Below are positions 7,475 through 14,384 of a DNA stretch of 19,668 bases, one piece after another. Source of the DNA: an uncultured Oscillibacter sp. (GTDB lineage Bacteria; Bacillota_A; Clostridia; Oscillospirales; Oscillospiraceae); the NCBI GenBank assembly GCA_951800675.1, contig CATOKC010000054.1:1-19668 (forward strand). The letters are read 5' to 3'. The number at the start of each line of letters is the position of its first letter. The stretch's first letter is position 1. The notes beneath the pieces are model-generated. The model saw nothing but the letters and a program-made list of their open reading frames with translations. It was not told the DNA's origin and did no database searches. Both the position numbers and the translations under genes were made by a program.

Positions 7475-7915
7475 TTATACAGAATCTTTTATGATCTCAA
7501 TTTCATCGCCCTTGCGGACCGTGCCTTCTTTTACCACCACGGCGAAAATGCCCTCCGTGGGCATGACGCACCTCCCGGTGCGCTGTTTGATTTCGCAGTC
7601 GTTGTGGCACTCCTTGCCGATCTGGGTGACCTCCACCACCGTCTCTCCCAGGCGAAGCCGGGTCCCAATGGGGAGAGTTTTCAGCTCCAGTCCCCGGGTA
7701 TTGATGTTCTCGGCAAAGGCCCCGGGCTGAAGCTCCGGCAGCAGGGAGCGCATTTTGTCCACGCTCTCCTCCGCCAGAAGGGAGATTTGCCGGTGCCAGT
7801 CCCCGGCGTGGGCGTCGCCCAGGATGCCGTGGCGGAGCTTCAATTGAATCTCCGGGACCTCCCGTTTGACGGTGCCTTTTTTTTCGCTGATGTTGACGGA
7901 TACCACCTCTGCCAC
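7475..7915 (-). CDS. MOSC domain-containing protein
   Basis: This 146-residue single MOSC domain belongs to the superfamily found at the C-terminus of Moco sulfurases, thought to bind Moco or carry sulfur. Visible features are the N-terminal VVSVNISEKKGTVKREV strand, HGILGDAHAGDWHRQISLLAEES (29-51) and IGKECHNDCEIKQRTGRCVM (99-118) with Cys103, Cys107 and Cys116, then PTEGIFAVVVKEGTV. The GTG at 7915 is preferred because AAGGAG (7929-7924) sits 8 bases upstream; GTGs at 7921 and 7924 lie too close to it. The gene begins 2 bases after the moaC stop, so it is coupled to moaC. Stand-alone MOSC proteins in Moco operons are common in Clostridia; their exact chemistry is not settled. Confidence 0.9.
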   Translation of the reverse strand: MAEVVSVNISEKKGTVKREVPEIQLKLRHGILGDAHAGDWHRQISLLAEESVDKMRSLLPELQPGAFAENINTRGLELKTLPIGTRLRLGETVVEVTQIGKECHNDCEIKQRTGRCVMPTEGIFAVVVKEGTVRKGDEIEIIKDSV

Positions 7916-7917
7916 GC

Positions 7918-8397
7918 TCACCACTCCTTTGCGTAGTCGCCGGTCTTGCCCCCGCTCTTCCGGCGGAGGCGAATATCGGTGATTTCCATGTCCCGCTGGA
8001 CGGCCTTGCACATGTCGTAAATGGTCAGCGCCGCGGCGGAGGCCGCCGTCAGGGCCTCCATCTCCACGCCGGTCTCCCCTTTGCACTTCACCTGGGAGCG
8101 GATATGGACGGCCGCCTCCTCCAGGGTGAAGGAGATATCCACCGCCGTCAGCCGCAGGGGGTGGCACATGGGGATGAGCTCGTGGGTCCGCTTGGCGGCC
8201 ATGACGCCCGCCACCTGGGCCACCGCCAGCACGTCCCCCTTGGGAGTGCCGCCGGTTCGGATAAGGGCCAATGTCTCCGGGCTCATGCGGACCCGGCCCT
8301 CCGCCTCGGCCTGGCGGAAGGTAACGTCTTTTTGGGTCACGTCCACCATGCGGGCCCGGCCCTGTTTGTTGATGTGGGTCAATTCCTGGTTTTCCAT
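7918..8397 (-). CDS. moaC: Cyclic pyranopterin monophosphate synthase MoaC
   Basis: The 159-residue enzyme converts the MoaA product, 3',8-cyclo-7,8-dihydro-GTP, to cyclic pyranopterin monophosphate, the second part of step one in Moco synthesis. Length and motifs are standard: the [20 protein letters not shown] segment (51-70), [10 protein letters not shown] with the conserved His79, [17 protein letters not shown] (104-120), [10 protein letters not shown] with Asp128 and Lys131, and [11 protein letters not shown] with the catalytic-region Lys147. The ATG at 8397 lies just beyond the moaA stop and has GGAGG 9 bases upstream inside the end of moaA, so translation is coupled. The longer upstream frame is a moaA shadow. 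Confidence 0.96.
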   Translation of the reverse strand: MENQELTHINKQGRARMVDVTQKDVTFRQAEAEGRVRMSPETLALIRTGGTPKGDVLAVAQVAGVMAAKRTHELIPMCHPLRLTAVDISFTLEEAAVHIRSQVKCKGETGVEMEALTAASAAALTIYDMCKAVQRDMEITDIRLRRKSGGKTGDYAKEW

Positions 8398-8402
8398 CTG
8401 GG

Positions 8403-9341
8403 TCAGCCTCCAATCTGGTGCATGTTCCGGCCTGCCTCGCTGCGGCCGGTCTCGTTCATGTGGTGCCGCTCCGGCTTGGCGGCGACGCCCGCTTGAATGG
8501 CTTGGCGCAGGGCCCCGCCATGGAGCCCCCGGAGGGGAATTTCCTGGCTTGAGTGGAGACAGGGCTTCAGCTTCCCGTCCGCCGTCACCCGGATGCGGTC
8601 GCAGGCGGCGCAAAAGCGGTGGCTCATGGGTTCGATGAGCCCCACCGCTCCCCGCCCGCCGGGGGAGCGGTACCGCCGGGCCACGCCGGAGCCCTCTATG
8701 GGGCGGAGGTCCGGGCAGGCGTCCAGCACCGCCTGGGCGGGGAGGAATTGGGCGGTTCCGCCCTCCCCAATGGGCATCAATTCAATAAAGCGGACCTCTA
8801 TGGGATACCGCCGGGCCAGGCTGACAAAATCGGGAATCTCGTCCTCGTTGAAGCCCTTCATCAGCACCACGTTCAGCTTCGTCCCGGTAAAGCCCGCCTC
8901 CGCCGCGGCCCCCAGGCCCCGGAATACATCCTCCAGACGGCCTCCCCGGGTCATGTAGGCGTAGCGCTCCGGCCGGAGGGTGTCCAGGCTGATATTCAGC
9001 CGGTCCACCCCCGTCTCCCGGAGGGGTTTTGCCAGTTGGGAAAGGGCCGCGCCGTTGGTGGTGAGGCACAGCTCCTCCACCTCCGAAATGGCGGAAACGC
9101 CCCGGCAGATATCCAAAATCCCCCGGCGGACCAGGGGCTCCCCGCCGGTGAGGCGGACCTTGCGGACGCCGCAGTCCACGGCGGCCTGGGTAATTTCCAC
9201 CAGCTCCTCCACAGAGCGGATGTCCCCGTGATCCCGTTTGGGGACGCCTCCGGCGGGCATGCAGTACCGGCAGCGGAGGGAACAGAGGTCCGTGACGGAG
9301 AGGCGCAGATAGGTGATGTTTCTGGCGCAGAGGTCCTGCAT
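8403..9341 (-). CDS. moaA: GTP 3',8-cyclase MoaA (radical SAM)
   Basis: The 312-residue radical SAM enzyme starts molybdenum cofactor synthesis by rearranging GTP. The N-terminal 4Fe-4S site is C20-x3-C24-x2-C27 ([13 protein letters not shown]). [10 protein letters not shown] (65-74), [11 protein letters not shown] (117-127) and FIELMPIG (185-192) are family hallmarks. The second, substrate-binding cluster is C244, C247 and C261 ([20 protein letters not shown]). The C-terminus ends in GG after MHQI, matching the conserved MoaA double-glycine end. The ATG at 9341 has AAGGGAGG upstream and starts exactly with the family's first conserved segment. It is the first gene of the minus-strand Moco/Mod operon; its promoter and Crp/Fnr-type site lie at 9379-9420. 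Confidence 0.97.
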   Translation of the reverse strand: MQDLCARNITYLRLSVTDLCSLRCRYCMPAGGVPKRDHGDIRSVEELVEITQAAVDCGVRKVRLTGGEPLVRRGILDICRGVSAISEVEELCLTTNGAALSQLAKPLRETGVDRLNISLDTLRPERYAYMTRGGRLEDVFRGLGAAAEAGFTGTKLNVVLMKGFNEDEIPDFVSLARRYPIEVRFIELMPIGEGGTAQFLPAQAVLDACPDLRPIEGSGVARRYRSPGGRGAVGLIEPMSHRFCAACDRIRVTADGKLKPCLHSSQEIPLRGLHGGALRQAIQAGVAAKPERHHMNETGRSEAGRNMHQIGG

Positions 9342-9378
9342 GGCGGCACGCCTCCCTTTCCGGCGGTGTTTGAGGTTT

Positions 9379-9420
9379 ATTATAAAAAAGGCGGCGGCAA
9401 AAAGAAGTTGTTTTAACAAC
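9379..9420 (-). promoter_or_regulatory. moaA operon promoter, predicted class II activator-dependent
   Basis: On the minus strand a perfect TATAAT lies at 9384-9379, giving a predicted transcript start near 9372, about 30 bases before the ATG. The -35 region (CTTCTT, 9407-9402) is poor. The palindrome at 9407-9420 is centred at 9413.5, that is -41.5, the class II position from which Crp/Fnr proteins activate. A weak -35 with an activator site at -41.5 fits positive control. Confidence 0.7.
9407..9420. promoter_or_regulatory. Crp/Fnr-type operator GTTGTTTTAACAAC
   Basis: The 14-bp sequence is an inverted repeat that can be read GTTGT-N4-ACAAC, the same architecture as FNR (TTGAT-N4-ATCAA). 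It lies between moaA and the Crp/Fnr-family gene. It is at -41.5 of the moaA promoter and at about -29.5 of the regulator promoter, where binding would block RNA polymerase. The base preference differs from FNR and CRP; that the neighbouring regulator binds here is inference. Confidence 0.7.
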
Positions 9421-9436
9421 ATTTTTGCGCTATAAT
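9408..9436 (+). promoter_or_regulatory. Promoter of the Crp/Fnr-family regulator
   Basis: TTGTTT (9408-9413) and TATAAT (9431-9436) are 17 bases apart, with a predicted start near 9443. The -35 lies wholly inside the palindrome at 9407-9420, which suggests negative autoregulation. Confidence 0.72.
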
Positions 9437-9471
9437 TTCTGTATTCGAAATAATGAGGGGAGGGATGGCCG

Positions 9472-10167
9472 GTGGATACGCCGCTGTCCGCGCTGGGGCC
9501 ATGCCGCTTATTCCTAGATCTGCCGCCGGAGACCCTGGAGCGGGAGATTCTGCCCTGGGGAAGGGGCCGGGACTATGGGAAACAGGCGGTCCTCATCGCG
9601 CCAGGAGACCGGGTGGACTGGTTTGCCGTGGTTCTCTGGGGAAAGGTCCAGATTTCCCAGATTTTCTCCGACGGGACCAATAGCCTGATGGACGCGCTAG
9701 GGCCCGGTCATACCCTGGGGACGGACCTGATCTGTACCCGGAGCCGCCGTTCGCCCTATTACGCCGTGGCCGCCGGGCCGCTTCAAATCCTGCGGTTTCC
9801 GGCGGCGCTGCTGCTGGAGCCGGGGAAACTGCCCGGAGGAACAAGGGAGGTTCTCTGGCGGAATCTGCTGACCCTCCTCTCCGACGAAAGCCTCCGCAAG
9901 CACTACCGGCTGGCCATCCTGGCCCAGCGGGGCCTCCGGGACCGGGTGCTGGTGTACCTCACGATGCAGGCGGAGCGCCGGGGGACCCCCACCTTCCGCA
10001 TCCCCTTCTCCCGGGAGGAGCTGGCGGCCTTCCTCTGCGTGAACCGGAGCGCCTTGTCCCACGAGCTGAGCCGCATGGAGGCCGAGGGGCTGATCCGGTT
10101 CCGTAAGAACGAGTTTACCCTCCTCTCCGCCGGAAAAAGGAGGAGCGCCTGGAGCGGGACGGAATAA
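9472..10167 (+). CDS. Crp/Fnr-family transcriptional regulator
   Basis: This 231-residue regulator has an N-terminal cyclic-nucleotide-binding-like beta roll (about 12-115, with LIAPGDRVDWFAVVLWGKVQ), a long dimer helix (about 122-150) and a C-terminal winged helix (about 176-218: FSREELAAFLCVNRSALSHE, then LSRMEAEGLIRFRKN). Only three cysteines are present (C11, C88, C189), and they do not match the four-cysteine Fe-S pattern of E. coli FNR, so sensing is by something else. The GTG at 9472 follows GGGGAGGG at proper spacing. It is divergent from the Moco/Mod operon across a shared operator, so its likely targets are moaA onward and itself. The signal (redox, molybdenum status or a small molecule) is unknown. 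Confidence 0.9.
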   Translation: MDTPLSALGPCRLFLDLPPETLEREILPWGRGRDYGKQAVLIAPGDRVDWFAVVLWGKVQISQIFSDGTNSLMDALGPGHTLGTDLICTRSRRSPYYAVAAGPLQILRFPAALLLEPGKLPGGTREVLWRNLLTLLSDESLRKHYRLAILAQRGLRDRVLVYLTMQAERRGTPTFRIPFSREELAAFLCVNRSALSHELSRMEAEGLIRFRKNEFTLLSAGKRRSAWSGTE

Positions 10168-10170
10168 AAA

Positions 10171-10202
10171 AACCGCCGCCAGTTCAGGAACCGGCGGTGG
10201 TT
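10171..10202. terminator. Bidirectional terminator between regulator and GH13 gene
   Basis: AACCGCCGCC (10171-10180) pairs with GGCGGTGGTT (10193-10202) in a 10-bp stem with one G-U pair and a 12-base loop. A-rich sequence precedes it (giving a T-run on the minus strand) and TTTCGCTTTT follows it. It can end both the regulator and the converging glycosidase message. Confidence 0.8.
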
Positions 10203-10219
10203 TCGCTTTTATAAATTAT

Positions 10220-11533
10220 TTACGCTTTTTCACACTTCCAGAACGCCACGCTGTAGGGAGGCAGCTCGCTGCCGCCGCCGAAGTCGTGGAGCTTCCCGGT
10301 GATCAGGTCCACCGCCTGGCCGCAGCCCGCGTCAAAGTGGGCGGTGTAGGGCGCGTCCGAGGCGTTGATGGCCACCAGTACCCGCTCCGAATCTGTCCGG
10401 CGCTGGAAGACGGTCTGGTGGTTGGTGAGAACGATATCCTTGAAGTCCCCATAGCACAGGGCCTCGCTCTCCCGGTGGGCCTTTGCCATGGCGGCGATCT
10501 GGTCCGTCAGAGCGTTCCACTCCGGCGCGTCAAAGGCGGGGCGCAGGGCGTCGTCCCCCTGGGACTTCTCCCCCAGGGCGCCCCACTCGCTGCCGTAGTA
10601 CAGGCAGGGAATGCCGGGCATGCCAAAGGCCAGGCCGTAAATCAGGGGGACGTGGGCGGGATTCGTCAGGATGCTGGCGGCCCGGGTCACGTCGTGGTTG
10701 TCGGCGAAGCAGAGAAGGTGCTTGCCCTTGTAGAGGGTCCACGGCTCCGGGCCGAACTGGCGCTTGAGGCTGTGGACGATCTCAAAGAGGTTCATGGAGT
10801 TCAGGCTGGAATAGAGGCCCTTGTAGCACTCGTAGTTGGTGCAGGAGTGGAGGAGGCCGTCCCCCACCCAGCGGTTGTAGTCCCCGTGGAGGGTTTCGCC
10901 CACCAGGAAGAACTCCGGCTTGAGGCCGTCGCAGAAGCTCCTGAGGCGGCGGAGAAAGTCGATTTCCAGGCAGTAGGCCACATCCAGCCGGAGACCGTCG
11001 ATGCCGAATTCCTCCACCCAGAACTTCACGCACTCCAGCAGGTAGTCCACCACGGCGGGGTTGCGGAGGTTCAGCTTCACCAGCTCGAAATGGCCCTCCC
11101 AGCCCTCGTACCAGAAGCCGTCGTTGTAGTTGGAATTGCCGTCGAAGTTGATATGGAACCAGTCCTTGTAGGGGGAGTCCCATTTCTTCTCCCGCACGTC
11201 CCGGAAGGCCCAGAAGCCCCGGCCCACGTGGTTGAACACGCCGTCCAGCACCACCCGGATGCCGTGGGCGTGGAGGACCTCCACCACCTGGGCGAAGTCC
11301 TCGTTGGTTCCCAGGCGGCAGTCCACCTTCCGGTAGTCCCGGGTGTCGTAGCCATGGCGGTCGCTGTCGAAGATGGGGGAGAGGTAGAGGGCGCCGGCCC
11401 CCAGCTTTTGGATATGGGGGGCCCAGTCCCCGATTTTGCCGATGCGGCTTACGGTTACGCCGTCGTTTTCCTTGGGCGCGCCACAGAAGCCCAGGGGATA
11501 GATTTGGTAGAATACGCTTTTGTCAGCCCACAT
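10220..11533 (-). CDS. Cytoplasmic GH13 alpha-amylase-family glycoside hydrolase
   Basis: This 437-residue (beta/alpha)8 enzyme should cleave alpha-glucosidic bonds of maltodextrin-like sugars. All four GH13 regions are present: region I VVLDGVFNHVG (94-104), region II GIDGLRLDVAY (177-187) with nucleophile D184, region III FLVGETLHG (209-217) with general acid E213, and region IV FADNHDV (276-282) with D281. There is no signal peptide and no N-terminal CBM34-type domain, so it acts inside the cell and is shorter than typical cyclomaltodextrinases or neopullulanases (about 580). The ATG at 11533 has AAAGGACGG upstream and begins with FYQIYPLGF, the usual first strand. A small C-terminal beta domain ends PPYSVAFWKCEKA. 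It is a single-gene unit; exact substrate is not determined. Confidence 0.93.
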   Translation of the reverse strand: MWADKSVFYQIYPLGFCGAPKENDGVTVSRIGKIGDWAPHIQKLGAGALYLSPIFDSDRHGYDTRDYRKVDCRLGTNEDFAQVVEVLHAHGIRVVLDGVFNHVGRGFWAFRDVREKKWDSPYKDWFHINFDGNSNYNDGFWYEGWEGHFELVKLNLRNPAVVDYLLECVKFWVEEFGIDGLRLDVAYCLEIDFLRRLRSFCDGLKPEFFLVGETLHGDYNRWVGDGLLHSCTNYECYKGLYSSLNSMNLFEIVHSLKRQFGPEPWTLYKGKHLLCFADNHDVTRAASILTNPAHVPLIYGLAFGMPGIPCLYYGSEWGALGEKSQGDDALRPAFDAPEWNALTDQIAAMAKAHRESEALCYGDFKDIVLTNHQTVFQRRTDSERVLVAINASDAPYTAHFDAGCGQAVDLITGKLHDFGGGSELPPYSVAFWKCEKA

Positions 11534-11611
11534 AGTTGAACCGTCCTTTCTTGGCGGAGGTGGATCGCTGTATTTTACGGTGATGAACACAGAGATATCG
11601 TACAAGTTGGT

Positions 11612-11640
11612 AGTATACCACAAATTCCCGGAAAGGTCGA
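11612..11640 (-). promoter_or_regulatory. Promoter of the GH13 gene
   Basis: On the minus strand TCGACC and TATACT are 17 bases apart, and the -10 is extended (TGGTATACT). The same TTGTGGTATACT string occurs in the promoter of the DUF2461 gene. The leader is about 70 bases. Confidence 0.65.
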
Positions 11641-11724
11641 GGAAAATCCGCCGGGGCTTTTGGGGCCGATCTGCCATTGCGGACCATAAGCCGCGCCGTG
11701 AGGAACACCTGATTTCTAAAAGCA

Positions 11725-11759
11725 TACAAAAACACGGACAGGAGACCTTCCTGTCCGTG
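11725..11759 (-). terminator. Intrinsic terminator of the small XRE gene
   Basis: CACGGACAGGA (11733-11743) and TCCTGTCCGTG (11749-11759) form a perfect 11-bp stem with a 5-base loop. In the minus direction it is followed at once by TTTTTG. It begins 2 bases after the XRE stop codon. Confidence 0.92.
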
Positions 11760-11761
11760 CT

Positions 11762-11977
11762 TCATCGTTCCTTGCTGAGTCCCAGCAGATAGTCCGTGCT
11801 GACACCGTAATACTTACTTAATGTGATCAGGTGATGGATGGGCAGCTCATTGGCGCCCCGCTCATAGCGTGCGTACATGGTCTGGGATGTTCCCAAAACC
11901 TCGGCGATCTGTGACTGTGTTCTGTCGGCGTCTTCGCGCAAATCACGAAGAATACGTACATACTCCATCTCATCCAC
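11762..11977 (-). CDS. Small XRE-family helix-turn-helix regulator
   Basis: The protein is about 71 residues and almost wholly one Cro/CI-type HTH: RILRDLREDADRTQSQIAEV followed by LGTSQTMYARYERGANELPI and LSKYYGVSTDYLLGLSKER. The GTG at 11977 is chosen because an AGGGGG tract lies 9 bases upstream; an ATG at 12013 would add 12 residues but has no spaced ribosome site, and an ATG at 11968 is also possible. It is a stand-alone gene with its own terminator. No partner or target is evident; the upstream 12014-12179 stretch carries no clear operator. It resembles the many small chromosomal XRE proteins of Clostridia. Confidence 0.85.
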   Translation of the reverse strand: MDEMEYVRILRDLREDADRTQSQIAEVLGTSQTMYARYERGANELPIHHLITLSKYYGVSTDYLLGLSKER

Positions 11978-12097
11978 GTTCGACACCCCCCTATTGACTT
12001 TTACCCTGTTCATCTTCCAGCTTTACTTTAGCATAAAAAAACGGACTAGTTGGGTTCACAATACACAATTTTACTTAAATTTCTTCGGGTTTCCTTG

Positions 12098-12208
12098 TAT
12101 AATTTGGTGGATTCCGTAGATTTTAATTGATTAAAGTTTTAAATTCTTCAAAAACAGAGGACTTGTAAGGCCGGACCGCTTTACAAGCGGCTTCTTTTTC
12201 GGTATAAT
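12098..12208 (+). promoter_or_regulatory. Helicase promoter region with competing hairpins
   Basis: The best promoter is TTTACA (12180-12185), 17 bases, TATAAT (12203-12208), with a start near 12215. A second TATAAT lies at 12098-12103 with a weak -35 (TTAAAT). A transcript from it would contain CCGCTT-TAC-AAGCGG followed by CTTCTTTTTC, a terminator-like hairpin. A competing pairing, CTTGTAA (12162-12168) with TTACAAG (12181-12187), excludes it. That is the form of an attenuator, and the inverted repeat could instead be an operator over the -35. The 256-base gap 12014-12269 has no gene. Confidence 0.55.
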
Positions 12209-12269
12209 ATATTTAAAAATCCACACTTATTTTACCATACGCCCCATTACGTGAAAAGAGGAAATTTAT

Positions 12270-13427
12270 ATGGAATATACTGAAGGCGTCCGGTTTGACA
12301 GCTTGGGACTGTCGCCGGAGATTCTGCGGGCCATCCAGCGGCGGGAGCTGGAGCTCACCACCCCCGTCCAGGCGGGCTGCATTCCCCCCATGATGGACTG
12401 GCAGGACGTCATCGCCAAGGCCCCCACTGGCACCGGCAAAACCTTTGCCTACGGTATCCCCATCATCGAGCATGTTGACCCGGAGGACGACGCCGTTCAA
12501 GCCGTCATCCTGGCCCCCACCCGGGAGCTGGCCATTCAGATCACCGACGAGCTGCGGGACATCGCCGCCTTCCGTCCCGGGGTCCGCTGTGTCTGCCTCT
12601 ATGGCGGCCAGCCCATCGGGAAGCAGATCGACGCGCTGAAAAAGCGGCCCCAAATCGTGGTGGCCACACCGGGACGGCTCAGCGACCACATGAAGCGCCG
12701 GACCGTCCGGGTGGACAGCGCCCAGACCGTGGTGCTGGACGAGGCAGACCGGATGCTGGACATGGGCTTTATTCACGACGTGACCCGACTGCTGGACAAG
12801 ATGAACAAGCGGAAGAATTTGGGGCTTTTCTCCGCCACCATCTCCCGGGAGGTCATGGACATCGCCTGGGTCTACCAGCGGGACGCGGTGGAGATCACCG
12901 TCCGGGAGGACGAGCAGAACAAGCCGGATATCAAGCAGTTCCGCATGGACGTTGGGCAGAATGAAAAGGCGGATGTCATCGCCAGGATTCTGGAGGAGAC
13001 GGGCTTCGACCGCTGCATGGCCTTCTGCAACACCAAGGGCTCCACGGAGCGCATCTGCAAGTTCCTCCAAATGCGTGGCGTCGACGCGGAGTGTATCCAT
13101 GGTGACATTCCCCAGCGGCGGAGGGAGCAGGTGATGAATCGCTTCCGGGATGGGAAGCTCCGGGTGTTTGTGTCCACCGACGTGGCCGCCCGGGGCATCG
13201 ACGTGGACGACGTGGACATCGTGTTCAACTGCGACGTGCCGGACGAAAATCAGGATTATGTTCACCGCATCGGCCGCACCGGCCGGGCAAAGCGCCAGGG
13301 CGTGGCCGTGAGCCTTATCGCGGATTACCCGTCCAAAATGCGGATTGACGACATCGCCCAAAAGACCCGGAACGAGATTGTCTCTGTCAAGTTCGGGGAG
13401 AACGGAACGCTGGAGGTCATCGAGTAA
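12270..13427 (+). CDS. DEAD-box ATP-dependent RNA helicase
   Basis: This 385-residue helicase unwinds short RNA duplexes using ATP and probably helps in ribosome assembly, mRNA decay or cold adaptation. Motifs in order are the Q motif region (FDSLGLSPEILRAIQRREL, then PVQ), motif I APTGTGKT, Ia PTRELAIQ, Ib TPGR, II DEAD, III SAT, IV region CMAFCNT, V STDVAARGIDVDDVD and VI YVHRIGRTGRA. It has only the two RecA domains and no long C-terminal RNA-binding tail, so it is shorter than CshA or DeaD and closer to a minimal RhlE/CshB-like enzyme. The ATG follows AGAGG. It is monocistronic, with a structured leader and its own terminator. Confidence 0.95.
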   Translation: MEYTEGVRFDSLGLSPEILRAIQRRELELTTPVQAGCIPPMMDWQDVIAKAPTGTGKTFAYGIPIIEHVDPEDDAVQAVILAPTRELAIQITDELRDIAAFRPGVRCVCLYGGQPIGKQIDALKKRPQIVVATPGRLSDHMKRRTVRVDSAQTVVLDEADRMLDMGFIHDVTRLLDKMNKRKNLGLFSATISREVMDIAWVYQRDAVEITVREDEQNKPDIKQFRMDVGQNEKADVIARILEETGFDRCMAFCNTKGSTERICKFLQMRGVDAECIHGDIPQRRREQVMNRFRDGKLRVFVSTDVAARGIDVDDVDIVFNCDVPDENQDYVHRIGRTGRAKRQGVAVSLIADYPSKMRIDDIAQKTRNEIVSVKFGENGTLEVIE

Positions 13428-13445
13428 TTCCGCTCAAAGGAAGAT

Positions 13446-13480
13446 AAGAGCGCCGGGGCGTTGCCCCGGTGCTCTTTTGG
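13446..13480. terminator. Terminator between helicase and HD-domain gene
   Basis: AAGAGCGCCGGGGC (13446-13459) pairs with GCCCCGGTGCTCTT (13463-13476) in a 14-bp stem with one G-U pair and a GTT loop, followed by TTTT. It lies between two converging genes and can serve both, though the minus-strand T-run is short. Confidence 0.88.
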
Positions 13481-13483
13481 GTT

Positions 13484-14083
13484 CTATTGTGGGATTCCGT
13501 TCAGGGAGGCCAATTCCTCCGCCACCCGGGACTCGCTCTCCCGCATGGCCTGGAGGGTCTTGTCCATCAAGGTCTCCAGCTCCCAGCCCAGGCGCTCCGC
13601 GCCGTCCTTGATGACCTCCCGGGAGCAGCCGGCGGCAAACTTCTTGTCCTTGAACTTCTTCTTGAGGGAGGCGACCTCCATATCAGAGCAGGACCTGCTG
13701 GGCCGCATCCGGGCCGCCGCGCCGATGAGGCCCGTCAGCTCGTCGGCGGCGAAGAGGACCTTTTCCATCTCATGGGTGGGCTCCACGTCGGAGCAGAGGC
13801 CATAGCCGTGGCTGCAAACGGCGTGGATGAGCTCCTCGGAACAGCCGATTTCCGCCAGCAACTCCGGGGCCTTTTTGCAGTGTTCCTCGGGCCATTTCTC
13901 AAAATCCACGTCGTGGAGGAGGCCCGCGGCGGACCAGAACTCCGCCTCGTCCTCATAGCCCAGGTTCTGGGCGTACCAGCCCATGACGGCCTCGACGGTC
14001 AGGGCGTGCTGGAGGTGGAAGGGCTCCGTGTTGTACTTGCGCAGCAGCGCCAGGGCTGCCGCACGGTCGGGACAGGCTTTCAT
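13484..14083 (-). CDS. HD-domain phosphohydrolase-like protein
   Basis: This 199-residue protein has the metal-binding HD fold: His26 in HLQHALTVEAVM, the His57-Asp58 pair in AAGLLHDVDFEKWPEEH, His92 in AVCSHGYG, and Asp114 in LFAADELTGLI. Such proteins are metal-dependent phosphohydrolases, often acting on nucleotides; the substrate here is unknown. The C-terminal half is helical and charged (VASLKKKFKDKKFAAGCSRE, LGWELETLMDKTLQAM). The ATG follows AAGGAG at 8 bases. It stands alone, with no partner gene to hint at function. Similar HD proteins (about 190 residues, with AADELTGLI) are frequent in Clostridia. Confidence 0.87.
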   Translation of the reverse strand: MKACPDRAAALALLRKYNTEPFHLQHALTVEAVMGWYAQNLGYEDEAEFWSAAGLLHDVDFEKWPEEHCKKAPELLAEIGCSEELIHAVCSHGYGLCSDVEPTHEMEKVLFAADELTGLIGAAARMRPSRSCSDMEVASLKKKFKDKKFAAGCSREVIKDGAERLGWELETLMDKTLQAMRESESRVAEELASLNGIPQ

Positions 14084-14215
14084 GAAAATTTCTCCTTTGT
14101 TTTGATCTTGGGAAGTACGCGGGGATCTATGTGGGGCTTTGGGAGGCCGTTTTCCAGTTGATGAATACCGATTGATTTATGCCGGAATATTTGGTGTACC
14201 GCGCACGGCGCTGTA

Positions 14216-14236
14216 CATACGGCATACGGCATACGG
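14216..14236 (+). repeat. Three tandem copies of CATACGG
   Basis: CATACGG occurs three times in direct succession, 62 bases upstream of the small toxin-like gene. It may be part of its promoter or 5' leader. A weak promoter candidate (TTGGTG 14191-14196, 17 bases, TACATA 14214-14219) overlaps its left edge. It could be a binding site or a slippage-prone tract. Confidence 0.7.
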
Positions 14237-14297
14237 TCAGTCCTCTTTATGGGGGGCGGCTTCTTGCCTTCCGGTTTCAGGAAAGGGGGGCTGCCCA

Positions 14298-14384
14298 GTG
14301 ATTACATATTCAGACCTGTTTCAGTTCTGTCTGGCTGTCATCGGCATTTGCGGTCTGTTTATTCAGGCCCACAAAAAGAAGTAA
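14298..14384 (+). CDS. Small hydrophobic peptide, putative type I (holin-like/Fst-like) toxin
   Basis: The 28-residue peptide reads V(M)ITYSDLFQF-CLAVIGICGLF-IQAHKKK: a short polar head with the TYSDL motif, one membrane helix and a lysine-rich tail. This is the plan of small holin-like and Fst/TxpA-type toxins, which damage the membrane when unchecked by an antisense RNA. The GTG at 14298 has a strong AAAGGGGGG ribosome site 7 bases upstream; a longer 81-codon frame beginning at 14139 shows no protein-like sequence before this point. The stop lies inside a 15-bp terminator stem, and an antisense RNA gene converges on it. The Shine-Dalgarno can pair with CTTCC at 14267-14271, which may lower translation. 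Toxicity is inference. Confidence 0.72.
   Translation: MITYSDLFQFCLAVIGICGLFIQAHKKK

Noticed and set aside
9342..9378. A Moco riboswitch before moaA
   Set aside because: The predicted leader is only about 30 bases, far too short for the known Moco RNA motif, and a protein operator explains the region.
3320..9471. ModE-type molybdate repressor site
   Set aside because: I found no ModE-like gene and no convincing ModE palindrome before moaA or modA; the only good dyad is the Crp/Fnr-type one.
10286..11539. Long open frame (417 codons) opposite the GH13 gene
   Set aside because: It is the complement of a clear enzyme gene with all catalytic motifs; its product is low-complexity (V, E, G, A, H rich), as expected of an antisense shadow in GC-rich DNA.
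11523..11765. 80-codon minus-strand frame between the XRE and GH13 genes
   Set aside because: It begins inside the XRE gene's 3' end, spans that gene's terminator and the GH13 promoter, and has no family features.
12213..13361. Long open frame (382 codons) opposite the helicase
   Set aside because: Shadow of the DEAD-box gene; it would start past the helicase end and has no family features.
14139..14297. An N-terminal extension making an 81-residue protein out of the toxin-like gene
   Set aside because: The extra 53 residues look random, cover the CATACGG repeats and the ribosome site, and lack a spaced Shine-Dalgarno of their own.
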